Notes under the pieces: model-generated
The model's database searches: none
The model's input: the letters and a program-made list of their open reading frames with translations, nothing else
What the model was told of the DNA's origin: nothing
Assembly (NCBI GenBank): GCA_002421825.1
Contig: DISR01000041.1
Coordinates: forward strand, 1-64,000
DNA from: Thiobacillus sp. UBA6205
GTDB taxonomy: Bacteria; Pseudomonadota; Gammaproteobacteria; Burkholderiales; Thiobacillaceae
Direction: 5' to 3'
DNA length: 64,000 bases
Part shown: positions 46,076 to 55,910 of the stretch, one piece after another
Numbering within the stretch: position 1 is the stretch's first letter
How the letters are laid out: each line of letters begins with the position of its first letter
Translations under genes and position numbers: made by a program

Positions 46076-46491
46076 ACTTCAAGCGCGGCTACCATCGCGA
46101 GGCGCCCGAGATCAACCTGATCCCGCTGATCGACGTGCTCCTGGTGATCCTGATTTTCCTCATGGTCACCACCACCTACGCGCGCTATTCCGAACTCAAG
46201 ATCAACCTGCCCACCGCGGCCGGCGAAGCCAGCCCGAAAAAGCCGCAGACCATCCAGGTGGCGGTGGATGCGCTGGGCCACTACCAGGTCAACGAGAAGA
46301 ACGTCGCCTCCAGCACCGAGGCCCTGAGTGTCGCGATGGCCGGCATCGCCAAGGGCAACAGCGAGATGGTGGTGGTGATCAACGCCGATTCCAAGGCCAC
46401 GCACCAATCAGTGATCAACATCATGGAAGCCGCGCGTCGCACCGGGCTGGCGCGGATCACCTTTGCCACGCAGAGCAGCGACGATCGATAG
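46072..46491 (+). CDS. exbD: ExbD/TolR-type protein
   Basis: This 139-residue protein has one N-terminal membrane helix with the conserved aspartate in INLIPLIDVLLVILIFLMV (Asp21), which takes part in proton movement. The periplasmic domain, with VVVINADSKATHQSVINIME, is typical of ExbD/TolR. It works with ExbB. It starts with TTG at 46072, overlapping the exbB stop, so it is translationally coupled. Confidence 0.9.
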   Translation: MNFKRGYHREAPEINLIPLIDVLLVILIFLMVTTTYARYSELKINLPTAAGEASPKKPQTIQVAVDALGHYQVNEKNVASSTEALSVAMAGIAKGNSEMVVVINADSKATHQSVINIMEAARRTGLARITFATQSSDDR

Positions 46492-46508
46492 TCGCTGCGG
46501 AATCCGGC

Positions 46509-46635
46509 GTCATCGCGAGCGCAGCGCGGCAACAACGCGGCAATCCAGGTTTTTAAAGGGGCGAGATGCAAGATTCAAGGGGATTTGCTGAGCCTTGTTT
46601 GACTGGATCGCCACGGCCTGCGGCCTCGCGATGAC
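46509..46635. repeat. GTCATTGCGAG-type palindromic repeat, copy 2
   Basis: The left arm GTCATCGCGAGCGCAGCGCG runs into GCGGCAATCCAG. The right arm (46603-46635) reads CTGGATCGCCACGGCCTG and ends CTCGCGATGAC. The spacer is 54 bp. It lies between exbD and lpxK in the middle of an otherwise conserved gene order. Confidence 0.85.
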
Positions 46636-46661
46636 GACTATTGCCCAACGAGCTCTGCTAG

Positions 46662-47690
46662 ATGCCTTCCTTTAACGCCCAGGCCTTCTGGTCCCGCAAG
46701 GGGCCGCTCAACTTCCTCCTGCTTCCCCTGTCCCTGCTGTTCGGCTTCGTCGCCATGCTGCGACGCTGGCTCTTCCGTTTCGGCCTGCTGCCGTCGGGCC
46801 ATCCTGGTGTGCCGGTGGTCGTCGTCGGCAACCTGTCCGCCGGCGGCAGCGGCAAGACCCCCTTTGTCATCTGGCTGGTGCGGTGGCTGCAGGCGCAGGG
46901 CCGCAAGCCCGGGGTGGTGAGCCGCGGCTACGGCCGCGATGGCAGCGGTTTGCGCGAGGTGGGGGCGGGCAGCCTGGCAGCGGAGGTCGGCGACGAACCG
47001 CTGCTGATTCATGCCAGGACCGGGGCGCCGGTAGTGGTGGGCGCCGATCGCTTGGCCGCTGCACGCCTGCTGCGCGAGCGTCATCCCGAGGTGGACCTCA
47101 TCGTTTCCGACGACGGTCTGCAGCATTATCGCCTGCGCCGCGACATTGAGCTGGTGCTGGCCGACGCCGCCGCGCCGTTCGGCAACGGCTGGCTGCTGCC
47201 GGCCGGTCCGCTGCGCGAGCCGCGCACAAGACTGCGCAGGGCCGATGCCCTCGTACTCACGCGCCGGAACGGCGATGCCGCTGCCGTTTCTGCGCCGGTG
47301 CCGGTGTTCAGCGTGCGGCACGGGCCGTCCGGCTTCCGCAGGCTGGTTGACAATTCGCGCCATGCGTCGCTGCCCGACACGGGCGGCGGCGAAATACAGG
47401 CGGTCACCGGCATCGCGCATCCCCAGGCTTTCTTTTCCCTGCTCTCGAGGCTGGGCGTGCCGCACGAGCCGCACGCCTTCCCCGACCATCACCGCTTCAC
47501 TGCAGCCGATATCGCACGCGATGCCGCCGTGGTGATGACGGAAAAGGACGCGGTAAAATGCCAGGCGTTTGCCGGCCCTGACTGGTGGGCGCTGGTGCTT
47601 GAAGTGACACCCGAACCGCCTTTGTCGGACTGGCTGAAAAGCCGGCTGAGTCAGGTCGATTTAACCCAGGCGCCAACGGCGCCTTTCTGA
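46662..47690 (+). CDS. lpxK: Tetraacyldisaccharide 4'-kinase
   Basis: This 342-residue inner-membrane-associated enzyme phosphorylates the lipid A disaccharide at the 4' position. It has an N-terminal hydrophobic helix ([17 protein letters not shown]), the P-loop [15 protein letters not shown] near residue 52, [26 protein letters not shown], and [13 protein letters not shown]. It is followed 11 bp later by trm112. Activity belongs to outer-membrane biogenesis. Confidence 0.95.
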   Translation: MPSFNAQAFWSRKGPLNFLLLPLSLLFGFVAMLRRWLFRFGLLPSGHPGVPVVVVGNLSAGGSGKTPFVIWLVRWLQAQGRKPGVVSRGYGRDGSGLREVGAGSLAAEVGDEPLLIHARTGAPVVVGADRLAAARLLRERHPEVDLIVSDDGLQHYRLRRDIELVLADAAAPFGNGWLLPAGPLREPRTRLRRADALVLTRRNGDAAAVSAPVPVFSVRHGPSGFRRLVDNSRHASLPDTGGGEIQAVTGIAHPQAFFSLLSRLGVPHEPHAFPDHHRFTAADIARDAAVVMTEKDAVKCQAFAGPDWWALVLEVTPEPPLSDWLKSRLSQVDLTQAPTAPF

Positions 47691-47701
47691 AAGTCATTGC
47701 T

Positions 47702-47884
47702 ATGAACAAGGTGCTCGAGATTCTGGTTTGCCCGGTATGCAAGGGGCCGCTGGTGCTGCAGCGCGAGCGCTCCGAACTGGTGTGCTCGCCCTGTCGCCTG
47801 GCCTATCCCATTCGCGACGGTATTCCGGTGATGCTGCCGGAAGAGGCGCGCGCGCTCGGCGCGCAAGAAGACGTGCGCAAGTGA
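47702..47884 (+). CDS. Trm112 family zinc-binding protein
   Basis: This 60-residue protein has a zinc-ribbon of two cysteine pairs (CPVC near residue 10 and CSPC near residue 29) and the typical [16 protein letters not shown] end. It is the YcaR/Trm112 protein that usually lies between lpxK and kdsB. Its eukaryotic relative activates methyltransferases; the bacterial role is less clear. It overlaps kdsB by 4 bp (GTGA). Confidence 0.92.
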   Translation: MNKVLEILVCPVCKGPLVLQRERSELVCSPCRLAYPIRDGIPVMLPEEARALGAQEDVRK

Positions 47885-48642
47885 AATTCCGCGTCGTCAT
47901 TCCCGCGCGACACGCTTCGTCGCGCCTGCCGGGCAAGCCCCTTGCCGACATCGGCGGCAAGCCGATGGTGGTGCGGGTGGCCGAGCGCGCGGCGGAGGCT
48001 GGCGCGGAGGAAGCCATCGTCGCGACCGACGACCAGCGCGTGCTCGATGCGGTGAGGGCGGCGGGCCACCGCGCCCTGATGACTTCCGTGCAGCACGCCT
48101 CCGGCACGGACCGCCTGGCCGAGGTCGCCGAGATGCTGGATTGCGCGGACGACGACATCATCGTCAACGTGCAGGGTGACGAACCCCTGATCGAGCCCGC
48201 GCTCATACGCGAATGTGCGCTGTGCCTGGGCTCGCACGAGGCGGCGGCGATTGCCACCCTGGCGCATCCGCTGTTCAGCACTGATGAGTTCCGCAACCCC
48301 AATGTGGTGAAGGTGGTGACGGACCGGCAAGGGTACGCCCTGTATTTCTCGCGAGCCATGATTCCCTGGCCGCGCGACGCCTTCGCCGCCGCCGCGCCGG
48401 ACCCGTCGTTTCCCGAAGGCCTGCCGGTGCTGCGGCATATCGGCCTGTATGCCTATCGCGCGAGCTTCCTGCGCGAGTTCGCCGGCCTCGCCCCGGCTCC
48501 GCTCGAGCGCTTCGAGATGCTGGAGCAGCTGCGCGCGCTGTGGCACGGCTACCGAATTGCGGTGGCGGTCACCCCCGAGGCGCCGGGCGCCGGCGTGGAC
48601 ACGCCCGAGGACCTGGAGCGGGTGCGTGCGTTGTTCCGGTAA
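47881..48642 (+). CDS. kdsB: 3-deoxy-manno-octulosonate cytidylyltransferase
   Basis: This 253-residue cytoplasmic enzyme activates Kdo with CTP to make CMP-Kdo and PPi for lipopolysaccharide. Motifs include [52 protein letters not shown] and [12 protein letters not shown]. The GTG start at 47881 overlaps the trm112 stop. The PPi it releases may feed the PPi-using enzymes downstream. Confidence 0.95.
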   Translation: MKFRVVIPARHASSRLPGKPLADIGGKPMVVRVAERAAEAGAEEAIVATDDQRVLDAVRAAGHRALMTSVQHASGTDRLAEVAEMLDCADDDIIVNVQGDEPLIEPALIRECALCLGSHEAAAIATLAHPLFSTDEFRNPNVVKVVTDRQGYALYFSRAMIPWPRDAFAAAAPDPSFPEGLPVLRHIGLYAYRASFLREFAGLAPAPLERFEMLEQLRALWHGYRIAVAVTPEAPGAGVDTPEDLERVRALFR

Positions 48643-48653
48643 TCGGCAGTGAT

Positions 48654-48734
48654 TTACCGCGGAGTTCGCAGAGTTCGCGGAGCAATGCAATAAATAAGGT
48701 TTTCCCCCGCGTTCTCCGCGAACTCCGCGGTCAA
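48654..48734. repeat. GCGGAG hyphenated palindrome
   Basis: The left arm TTACCGCGGAGTTCGCAGAG followed by TTCGCGGAG (48654-48682) matches the right arm GTTCTCCGCGAACTCCGCGG (48711-48730) in inverse. The arms hold repeated GCGGAG units with 8- to 10-bp spacing, the same design as the GAGGACA family with different bases. It follows kdsB. Confidence 0.85.
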
Positions 48735-48820
48735 CATCTTGGGCCGTGTCGCGCGGCTGCCTGTATGCCTTTATCCACCCCGGTTATCCGGTAATAAAAA
48801 AATTTGAGTTCGACCCCGGG

Positions 48821-49536
<716 letters not shown>

Positions 49537-49567
49537 CCAGCAGCGTGATTGAAGTCAAAGCAGTCAG

Positions 49568-49927
49568 ATGAGCGGCACGATTCCGGATTTTACCGACTCC
49601 GAACGCTGGGTGGTTGCCAGTGCACTGAAGGAGCGCTACGGCAAGGACATCGAGACTCAGGATGTGGAGACCGAAATCCGCCTGTTTCCGGACGACCGTG
49701 AACTGTCAATTTGTCCGGGCATTTACTGGGAAGACAGTGAGAGCTGCCATTTTATCGTGTCGAAGACCGGCGAATCGCGCTACCGCTGCATGTTCTTCTA
49801 TCGGGTGCTGCGCCGCTACGGCACCGGCAAGGAGGAGTACGACAACCTTGGCGATTGCATCATCAGCCTGCTGCGTGTGCAAGCCGACCATGCCTCCGCC
49901 GGCGAGGGCAAGGATGCACCGTATTGA
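49568..49927 (+). CDS. Uncharacterised 119-residue protein between adk and pfp
   Basis: This acidic cytoplasmic protein of 119 residues has no signal or membrane segment. It is a mixed alpha/beta sequence with ERWVVASALKERYG near the start and CMFFYRVLRRYGTGKEEYDN near residue 75. I do not recognise a family. Base composition and codon use resemble its neighbours, so it is likely a real gene. It starts 32 bp after adk and ends just before a terminator, so it probably shares the adk transcript. Confidence 0.7.
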   Translation: MSGTIPDFTDSERWVVASALKERYGKDIETQDVETEIRLFPDDRELSICPGIYWEDSESCHFIVSKTGESRYRCMFFYRVLRRYGTGKEEYDNLGDCIISLLRVQADHASAGEGKDAPY

Positions 49928-49937
49928 ATAATGTTTG

Positions 49938-49960
49938 CGCCAGGCACTGCCTGGCGTTTT
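49938..49960 (+). terminator. Intrinsic terminator before pfp
   Basis: CGCCAGGC, loop ACT, GCCTGGCG and then TTTT. It lies 11 bp after the 119-residue gene and 23 bp before the pfp start. Confidence 0.8.
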
Positions 49961-49982
49961 GATTGGACAGGAGACTATAAAC

Positions 49983-51242
49983 ATGGCGAAGAAGATGAAC
50001 GCCTTTTACGCACAATCCGGCGGCGTGACCGCCGTCATCAACGCTTCTGCCTGCGGTGTGATCGAGACCGCGCGCAAGCACAAGGACAAGATCGGCAAGG
50101 TCTACGCCGGCCGCAACGGCATCATCGGCGCGCTGACCGAAGACCTCATCGACACCAGCAAGGAATCGGCCACAGCCATTGCCGCGCTGCGTTCCACCCC
50201 GTCGGGCGCATTCGGCTCCTGCCGCTTCAAGCTGAAATCGCTGGAAGCCAACAAGCGCGAGTACGAACGCCTGATCGAGGTGTTCAAGGCGCACAACATC
50301 GGCTACTTCTTCTACAACGGCGGCGGCGACTCCGCCGACACCTGCTTCAAGGTCTCGCAGCTGTCCGAGGCGATGGGCTATCCCATCCAGGCCATCCACG
50401 TGCCGAAGACCGTCGACAACGATCTTCCCATCACCGACTGCTGCCCCGGCTTCGGCTCGGTCGCCAAGTACATCGCGGTGTCTACGCTGGAAGCCAGCTT
50501 CGACGTGCGCTCGATGGCCAAGACCTCGACCAAGGTGTTCGTCATCGAAGTGATGGGGCGCCACGCGGGCTGGATCGCGGCTGCCGGCGGCCTGGTCGAG
50601 GACCAGGGCATTCCGGTCGTCATCCTGTTCCCGGAAATCGAGTTCGACCAGAAGAAATTCCTCGCCCGTATCGACAAGAAGGTCAAGGAATTCGGCTACT
50701 GCACCGTGGTCGTCTCGGAAGGCTGCCACTATCCAGACGGCCGCTTCCTCGCCGAGCAGGGCACGCGTGACGCCTTCGGCCATGCCCAGCTCGGCGGCGC
50801 CGCGCCGGTGGTCGCCAACATGATCAAGGACGCGCTCGGCCACAAGTTCCACTGGGCCGTCGCCGACTACCTGCAGCGCGCCGGACGCCACATCGCTTCC
50901 AAGACCGACGTCAAGCAGGCGTATGAACTGGGCAAGAAAGCCGTCGAGCTGGCGATCAAGGGGCACAACTCGGTGATGCCGACGGTCGACCGCCTCTCCG
51001 ACAGCCCCTACAAGTACAAGATCGGCATGGCGCCGCTGTCCAAGGTCGCCAACGTCGAGAAATTCATGCCGCGCGATTTCATCACGAAGGACGGCTTTGG
51101 CATCACCGAGAAGTGCAAGCGCTATCTCACGCCGCTGATCCAGGGTGAGGACTATCCCAAGTACGGCAAGGATGGTCTGCCGGTGTACGTGACGCTGAAG
51201 AACGTGGCGGTGGCGAAGAAGCTGCCTGAGTTTAAACTCTGA
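49983..51242 (+). CDS. pfp: Pyrophosphate-dependent 6-phosphofructokinase
   Basis: This 419-residue enzyme phosphorylates fructose 6-phosphate reversibly with PPi instead of ATP. The donor-site signs are NGGGDSADT, where an aspartate replaces the glycine of ATP-type enzymes, and PKTVDNDLP, where lysine replaces glycine. The substrate site has EVMGRHAGWIAA. The start at ATG 49983 follows AGGAGACTATAAAC. A PPi-pumping and a soluble pyrophosphatase lie downstream, so this cluster handles PPi. The reversible reaction lets it work in both glycolysis and gluconeogenesis. Confidence 0.93.
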   Translation: MAKKMNAFYAQSGGVTAVINASACGVIETARKHKDKIGKVYAGRNGIIGALTEDLIDTSKESATAIAALRSTPSGAFGSCRFKLKSLEANKREYERLIEVFKAHNIGYFFYNGGGDSADTCFKVSQLSEAMGYPIQAIHVPKTVDNDLPITDCCPGFGSVAKYIAVSTLEASFDVRSMAKTSTKVFVIEVMGRHAGWIAAAGGLVEDQGIPVVILFPEIEFDQKKFLARIDKKVKEFGYCTVVVSEGCHYPDGRFLAEQGTRDAFGHAQLGGAAPVVANMIKDALGHKFHWAVADYLQRAGRHIASKTDVKQAYELGKKAVELAIKGHNSVMPTVDRLSDSPYKYKIGMAPLSKVANVEKFMPRDFITKDGFGITEKCKRYLTPLIQGEDYPKYGKDGLPVYVTLKNVAVAKKLPEFKL

Positions 51243-51301
51243 ACGGCGTGAGGCGGAGGGCCGCATGAATTTGCGCCTCACTCCTAACCCCTCACGAATT
51301 T

Positions 51302-51514
51302 ATGACCATTGACCGGGCAAGACAGCTGTTGAAGGTGCAGGCGGATTTCGGCGGGTTCTACAACGCCAATTCCGCCAAGCTGATCTTGTCCGAAGTACAA
51401 AAAGAGCACGGGCAGGCTGCTGTTGACAGCCTGATCCGCGAACTCGACTTGCAGCATGTTTTTGGTTTCGAGCCGGGCGCCCATTTCGAAGGCGGTCTGG
51501 TGATCGGGAGGTAA
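51302..51514 (+). CDS. Small uncharacterised protein between pfp and hppA
   Basis: This 70-residue protein has an amphipathic helical N-terminus (ARQLLKVQADFGGFYNANSA) and ends in HVFGFEPGAHFEGGLVIGR. It has no signal peptide or cysteines. I do not recognise a family. It is 60 bp after pfp and is followed by a terminator, so it belongs to the pfp transcript and may be an accessory protein; that is inference only. Confidence 0.65.
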   Translation: MTIDRARQLLKVQADFGGFYNANSAKLILSEVQKEHGQAAVDSLIRELDLQHVFGFEPGAHFEGGLVIGR

Positions 51515-51518
51515 AGGC

Positions 51519-51552
51519 GACGACAGTCTGACTGTTGTCTTTTCTTTGTTTT
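51519..51552 (+). terminator. Intrinsic terminator before hppA
   Basis: GACGACAGT, loop CTG, ACTGTTGTC form a nine-pair stem (one G-T pair), followed by TTTTCTTTGTTTT. It ends 23 bp before the hppA start, so hppA either has its own promoter inside this short gap or is reached by read-through. Confidence 0.7.
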
Positions 51553-51574
51553 ATCAGAGAGAAGGGGAATTACG

Positions 51575-53623
51575 ATGAGTAGTGCAATCATGCTAGCCTT
51601 GGTGTGCGCGGGCATAGCCATTCTGTACGGGATCATATCCAGCCGCTGGATATTGGCGCAGCCTGCGGGCAACGAACGCATGCAGGCGATTTCTGCCGCG
51701 GTGCAGGAGGGGGCGCAGGCCTACCTCAAGCGCCAGTACACCACCATCGGCATTGTCGGCGTGGCGCTATTCGCGGTTATCGCCGTTTTCCTGAACATGC
51801 CGACCGCCATTGGCTTTGCCATCGGCGCCGTGCTTTCCGGTGCTGCCGGCTTCATCGGCATGAACGTGTCGGTGCGCGCCAATGTGCGTACCGCGCAGGC
51901 TGCGCATAACGGCCTCAATGCCGCACTCAACATCGCCTTCAAGGGCGGTGCGATCACCGGCATGCTGGTGGTGGGCCTGGGCCTCCTGGGCGTGGCCGGC
52001 TACTACGCCATTCTGACCGCGGGCGGCGCGAGTTCATCCGACGCGGTGCATGCGCTGGTGGGCCTGGGCTTCGGCGGCTCGCTGATCTCCATCTTCGCGC
52101 GTCTGGGCGGTGGCATCTTCACCAAGGGCGCCGACGTCGGCGCCGACCTGGTGGGCAAGGTCGAGGCGGGTATTCCCGAGGACGATCCGCGCAACCCGGC
52201 GGTCATCGCCGACAACGTCGGCGACAACGTTGGCGATTGCGCCGGCATGGCGGCCGACCTGTTCGAGACCTATGCCGTGACCATCATTGCCACCATGTTG
52301 CTGGGCGGCCTGATGGTAGCGGGCGAGAGCGCGGCCAATGCCGTGGTCTATCCGCTGGTGCTGGGCGGCGTCTCCATCATCGCCTCCATCATCGGCACCT
52401 TCTTCGTGAAGGCGCGCGCCGGCGGCAAGATCATGAACGCGCTCTATCGCGGTCTCGCCGTTGCCGGCGTGCTGGCGGTGCCGGCCTTTTATGTGGTGAC
52501 CACGCAGATGTTCGGCGATGGCATCCAGATCGGTGACGAGATGGTGTCCAGCTTGAACCTGTTCTACGCTTCGCTCATCGGCCTGGTGCTGACTGCCGCC
52601 ATGGTGGTGATTACCGAGTACTACACCGCGACTGAATATGCGCCGGTGCGCCACATCGCGCAGGCTTCCACCACCGGCCATGGCACCAACATCATCGCCG
52701 GACTGGGTGTTTCCATGAAATCCACTGCCGCGCCGGTGCTGGCCGTGTGCCTGGCCATCTGGGGTGCGTATGATCTGGCCGGCCTGTACGGCATCGCCAT
52801 CGCGGCCACCGCCATGTTGTCGATGACCGGCATCATCGTTGCGCTCGACGCCTACGGCCCGATCACCGACAACGCCGGCGGCATCGCCGAAATGGCCGAA
52901 CTGCCCGACGCGATCCGCAACATCACCGACCCGCTCGACGCCGTGGGCAACACCACCAAGGCGGTGACCAAGGGCTACGCCATCGGTTCCGCAGGTCTCG
53001 CGGCTCTCGTTCTGTTCGCCGACTATACTCACGCGCTGGAAGCCAGGACCGGCGGTGTCACGCTGTTCGACCTGTCCGACCACATGGTCATCATCGGCCT
53101 GTTCATCGGCGGCATGGTGCCCTACCTGTTCGGCGCCATGGGCATGGAAGCCGTGGGCCGCGCCGCCGGTTCGGTGGTGGTGGAAGTGCGCCGCCAGTTC
53201 CGCGAGATCCCCGGCATCATGGAAGGCAAGGCCAAGCCCGAATACGGCACCTGCGTCGACATGCTGACCAAGGCCGCGATCAAGGAAATGATGATCCCGT
53301 CGCTGCTGCCGGTGCTGGTGCCGGTTCTGGTCGGCCTCATCCTCGGTCCGAAGGCGCTGGGCGGCGTGCTGCTCGGCACCATCATCACCGGCATCTTCGT
53401 GGCCATTTCCATGACCACCGGCGGTGGCGCATGGGACAACGCCAAGAAGTACATCGAGGAAGGCAACCACGGCGGCAAGGGCAGTGAGGCGCACAAGGCC
53501 GCCGTCACCGGCGACACCGTGGGCGACCCCTACAAGGACACCGCCGGCCCGGCCGTGAACCCGCTGATCAAGATCATCAACATCGTGGCGCTGCTGATCG
53601 TGCCGCTGCTGCCGATGGCCTGA
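51575..53623 (+). CDS. hppA: Proton-translocating membrane pyrophosphatase
   Basis: This 682-residue inner-membrane protein has about 16 helices and pumps H+ with the energy of PPi hydrolysis. The PPi/Mg site is in [20 protein letters not shown] near residues 188-207 and [19 protein letters not shown]. The segment [16 protein letters not shown] carries Lys and Thr at the positions that mark potassium-independent H+ pumps; potassium-dependent forms have Ala and Gly. The ATG at 51575 follows GAAGGGG. A strong terminator follows. It probably conserves energy from biosynthetic PPi. Confidence 0.95.
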   Translation: MSSAIMLALVCAGIAILYGIISSRWILAQPAGNERMQAISAAVQEGAQAYLKRQYTTIGIVGVALFAVIAVFLNMPTAIGFAIGAVLSGAAGFIGMNVSVRANVRTAQAAHNGLNAALNIAFKGGAITGMLVVGLGLLGVAGYYAILTAGGASSSDAVHALVGLGFGGSLISIFARLGGGIFTKGADVGADLVGKVEAGIPEDDPRNPAVIADNVGDNVGDCAGMAADLFETYAVTIIATMLLGGLMVAGESAANAVVYPLVLGGVSIIASIIGTFFVKARAGGKIMNALYRGLAVAGVLAVPAFYVVTTQMFGDGIQIGDEMVSSLNLFYASLIGLVLTAAMVVITEYYTATEYAPVRHIAQASTTGHGTNIIAGLGVSMKSTAAPVLAVCLAIWGAYDLAGLYGIAIAATAMLSMTGIIVALDAYGPITDNAGGIAEMAELPDAIRNITDPLDAVGNTTKAVTKGYAIGSAGLAALVLFADYTHALEARTGGVTLFDLSDHMVIIGLFIGGMVPYLFGAMGMEAVGRAAGSVVVEVRRQFREIPGIMEGKAKPEYGTCVDMLTKAAIKEMMIPSLLPVLVPVLVGLILGPKALGGVLLGTIITGIFVAISMTTGGGAWDNAKKYIEEGNHGGKGSEAHKAAVTGDTVGDPYKDTAGPAVNPLIKIINIVALLIVPLLPMA

Positions 53624-53644
53624 TCGACGCTGCAAGAAAAACGG

Positions 53645-53670
53645 AAAAGCCGGCGCAAGCCGGCTTTTTT
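53645..53670 (+). terminator. Intrinsic terminator of hppA
   Basis: AAAAGCCGGC, loop GCAA, GCCGGCTTTT plus two more T. It lies about 22 bp after the hppA stop. Confidence 0.9.
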
Positions 53671-53745
53671 GTTTGGTTTTGCGAATGGAACGAGTATTCT
53701 CAAGGAAGCCGATAGTCTTCAGTTCAATGAAAAGGAAAGGACATC

Positions 53746-54453
53746 ATGCGCAAATTCGGTTTCCTGATCACCGGCCTGCTGGCCGCCCAGTGTGCCTGGG
53801 CCGCGCCCGAACACTACAAGATCGACGATACCCACAGCTTCGCCAACTGGAGCATCCGCCACATTGTCGGCAAGACCACCGGCACCTTCACCGGCATTTC
53901 CGGCAAGCTCATGCTCGATGCGGCCAATCCCAATACCGGCAGCGCAGACGTCACCATCAAGGTCTATTCGCTCGATTCCGGACACCGCGAGCGCGACATC
54001 CATTTGCTGACGGCAGATTTTCTTGACGCCAACCGCTACCCGACCATGCGCTTCGTCAGCAGCGGCTTCAGGTCCACCGGCAAGGACGCGGGCGTCATGT
54101 CCGGCCAGCTGACCCTGCACGGCGCCACCCGCCACGTGGAAATCCCCTACAAGGTCCTGGGTTTCGCCACCGACCCGTGGGGCAACCAGCGCGCCGCCTT
54201 CGAGGGCAAGTTCAGCATCAATCGCGGCGACTACGGCATCACCAAGTACGTTGGCGACAGCAATGGCACGGTCGGCAACGAGGTCGAGATCACTCTGCTG
54301 GTGGAAGGCCTGAAACTCGGCGCCGATGGCCAGGTGCTCAACGTCAAGAGCCAGCCCGCGGCGGCGCCGGCGCCCCAGCCGGCCGCCCAGCCAGCAGCGC
54401 AGCCGGCCAAAAAGCCCGCTATCGAGGACTTGCTGAAGGACATTCTCAGGTAA
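53746..54453 (+). CDS. Periplasmic YceI-family lipocalin-like protein
   Basis: This 235-residue protein has a signal peptide (residues 1-20) and a YceI domain (about 22-190), a lipocalin-like barrel that binds isoprenoid or quinone-type lipids. Typical parts are YKIDDTHSFANWSIRHIVGK, FLDANRYPTMRFVSSGF and GDYGITKYVGDSNGTVGNEV. An unusual Pro/Ala-rich tail of about 20 residues (AAAPAPQPAAQPAAQP) and a helical end (IEDLLKDILR) follow. The tail may bind a partner or the cell wall. Confidence 0.88.
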   Translation: MRKFGFLITGLLAAQCAWAAPEHYKIDDTHSFANWSIRHIVGKTTGTFTGISGKLMLDAANPNTGSADVTIKVYSLDSGHRERDIHLLTADFLDANRYPTMRFVSSGFRSTGKDAGVMSGQLTLHGATRHVEIPYKVLGFATDPWGNQRAAFEGKFSINRGDYGITKYVGDSNGTVGNEVEITLLVEGLKLGADGQVLNVKSQPAAAPAPQPAAQPAAQPAKKPAIEDLLKDILR

Positions 54454-54459
54454 CGCGTG

Positions 54460-54484
54460 AAGGGGCGGTATAATCCGCCCTTTT
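54460..54484 (+). terminator. Terminator with TATAAT in the loop
   Basis: AAGGGGCGG, loop TATAAT, CCGCCCTTTT. It lies 6 bp after the YceI stop and 20 bp before the ppa start. The loop equals a perfect -10 box, but I see no good -35 upstream. Confidence 0.7.
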
Positions 54485-54504
54485 CGAATTTTGGTCAGTC
54501 GGCA

Positions 54505-55053
54505 ATGAATCTCGACCGCGTCAGTTCCGGCGACAATCTGCCGGACGACTTCAACGTCATTATTGAAATCCCCGCCCACGGCGAACCCATCAAGTACGAG
54601 GTGGACAAGGAGACCGGGGCAATGTTCGTGGACCGTTTCATGTCCACGGCCATGCATTACCCCTGCAACTACGGCTACATCCCGCATACGCTGTCCGAAG
54701 ACGGCGACCCGGTGGATGTGCTGGTGATTACCCCGATTCCGCTGATTACGGGCGTGGTGGTGCGCTGTCGTCCGGTCGGCATGCTGAAAATGGCAGACGA
54801 GGCCGGGGTCGACGCCAAGCTCGTCGCGGTGCCCATTGACAGATTGTGCGGCCTTTATCGCATGGTCCGGCACCCCGAGGATCTGTCGCCGCTGACCTTG
54901 AGGCAGATTTCGCACTTTTTCGAGCATTACAAGGACCTGGAGGAGGGCAAGTGGGTCAAGGTCGAAGGCTGGACGGGGGCGGACGACGCCCGCGCCGAAA
55001 TCATGGCCGGCGTGGAGCGCTACCGCAACGCGGAGCACAAGCCGGCTTTCTGA
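54505..55053 (+). CDS. ppa: Inorganic pyrophosphatase, family I
   Basis: This 182-residue cytoplasmic enzyme hydrolyses PPi to phosphate. Family I signatures are [40 protein letters not shown] with the catalytic aspartates, and [20 protein letters not shown] start at the ATG at 54505; the frame runs further upstream into the terminator. With pfp and hppA nearby, the cell has both a PPi-conserving pump and an enzyme that simply removes PPi. Confidence 0.94.
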   Translation: MNLDRVSSGDNLPDDFNVIIEIPAHGEPIKYEVDKETGAMFVDRFMSTAMHYPCNYGYIPHTLSEDGDPVDVLVITPIPLITGVVVRCRPVGMLKMADEAGVDAKLVAVPIDRLCGLYRMVRHPEDLSPLTLRQISHFFEHYKDLEEGKWVKVEGWTGADDARAEIMAGVERYRNAEHKPAF

Positions 55054-55075
55054 CCGCCTAGATCAAAAACAACAT

Positions 55076-55151
55076 TTACAGGGAGGTAATGGAGGTTAAG
55101 GGAGAAAATCAAAAAGATTTCCTCCCCTTCCTCTCCGAACCTCCCTGTTAA
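55076..55151. repeat. GGGAGG hyphenated palindrome
   Basis: The left arm (55076-55110) starts TTACAGGGAGGTAATGGAGG and the right arm (55117-55151) ends CTCCGAACCTCCCTGTTAA. The arms are inverted repeats with several mismatches and hold three GGAGG-type units with 8- to 9-bp spacing, as in the GAGGACA family. It lies between ppa and the phosphodiesterase-like gene. Confidence 0.85.
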
Positions 55152-55155
55152 CTAG

Positions 55156-55722
55156 ATGCCTGAAATGAAAATCTGCATTCTTTCCGATTCCCACGACAAC
55201 CGTCAGCTGATGGGGGCGGCGGTCGCCGACGCCAAGGCGCGCGGCGCCGAGGCCGTGCTGCACTGCGGCGACGTGGTGGCGCCGACCACCCTGCGCATCC
55301 TGCAAAAGTACGAACTGCCGGTGCATGTCATCCACGGCAACAACACCGGCGACATGTACAGCATGACGCGGCTCGCGGCGGAACCCGGCAGCGTGGTGCG
55401 CTACCATGGCCAGGACGCGGGCATCACCCTGGGCGGACGCCACATCTTCATTGTGCACTACCCGCATTACGCAAGGGCCATGGCCTGTACCGGCGACTTC
55501 GATCTGGTGTGCTGCGGCCACGAGCACAAGCCGGAATTGCTGCAGCTTGCCAACGTCAAGGGCGGACAGACCTGGCTGGTGAATCCCGGCACGGTGGGCG
55601 GCGTGGGCCATGCGCCCACCTACGTGATGGCGGATTTGCAGAGCATGCAGTTCGAGACCCTGCCTGTGCCGGTGCCCGCGACCGTGCCCAGTGAACAGCC
55701 GCGCGTTACCCCTCACGTTTAA
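55156..55722 (+). CDS. YfcE/MJ0936-type metallophosphoesterase
   Basis: This 188-residue protein belongs to the calcineurin-like phosphoesterase family of the YfcE/MJ0936 type. The metal ligands are seen in LSDSHDN, HCGDVVAP, HGNNTGD, VHYPHY and CGHEHKPE, with the late NPGTVGG. It should hydrolyse a phosphodiester, but the substrate is unknown. I use the ATG at 55156; an ATG at 55165 is possible. It precedes the qmo cluster by 188 bp and probably has its own transcript. Confidence 0.88.
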   Translation: MPEMKICILSDSHDNRQLMGAAVADAKARGAEAVLHCGDVVAPTTLRILQKYELPVHVIHGNNTGDMYSMTRLAAEPGSVVRYHGQDAGITLGGRHIFIVHYPHYARAMACTGDFDLVCCGHEHKPELLQLANVKGGQTWLVNPGTVGGVGHAPTYVMADLQSMQFETLPVPVPATVPSEQPRVTPHV

Positions 55723-55910
55723 ACGGTTTTTCTAAAACCCGCTCTATTCCTGCATAAGTAAGTTCGATCAAAAACGCGGACTTATTCAGTGGCTACGCGG
55801 GCCTCATCAGAGTAACATCCAACTGCTTAAATTTATTGAGTTGCGCCGTGGGGTTGTGGCGCATTCTTGAATCATTTCGACACCCCGCATCCGTTGCGAT
55901 GGAGGACCTG

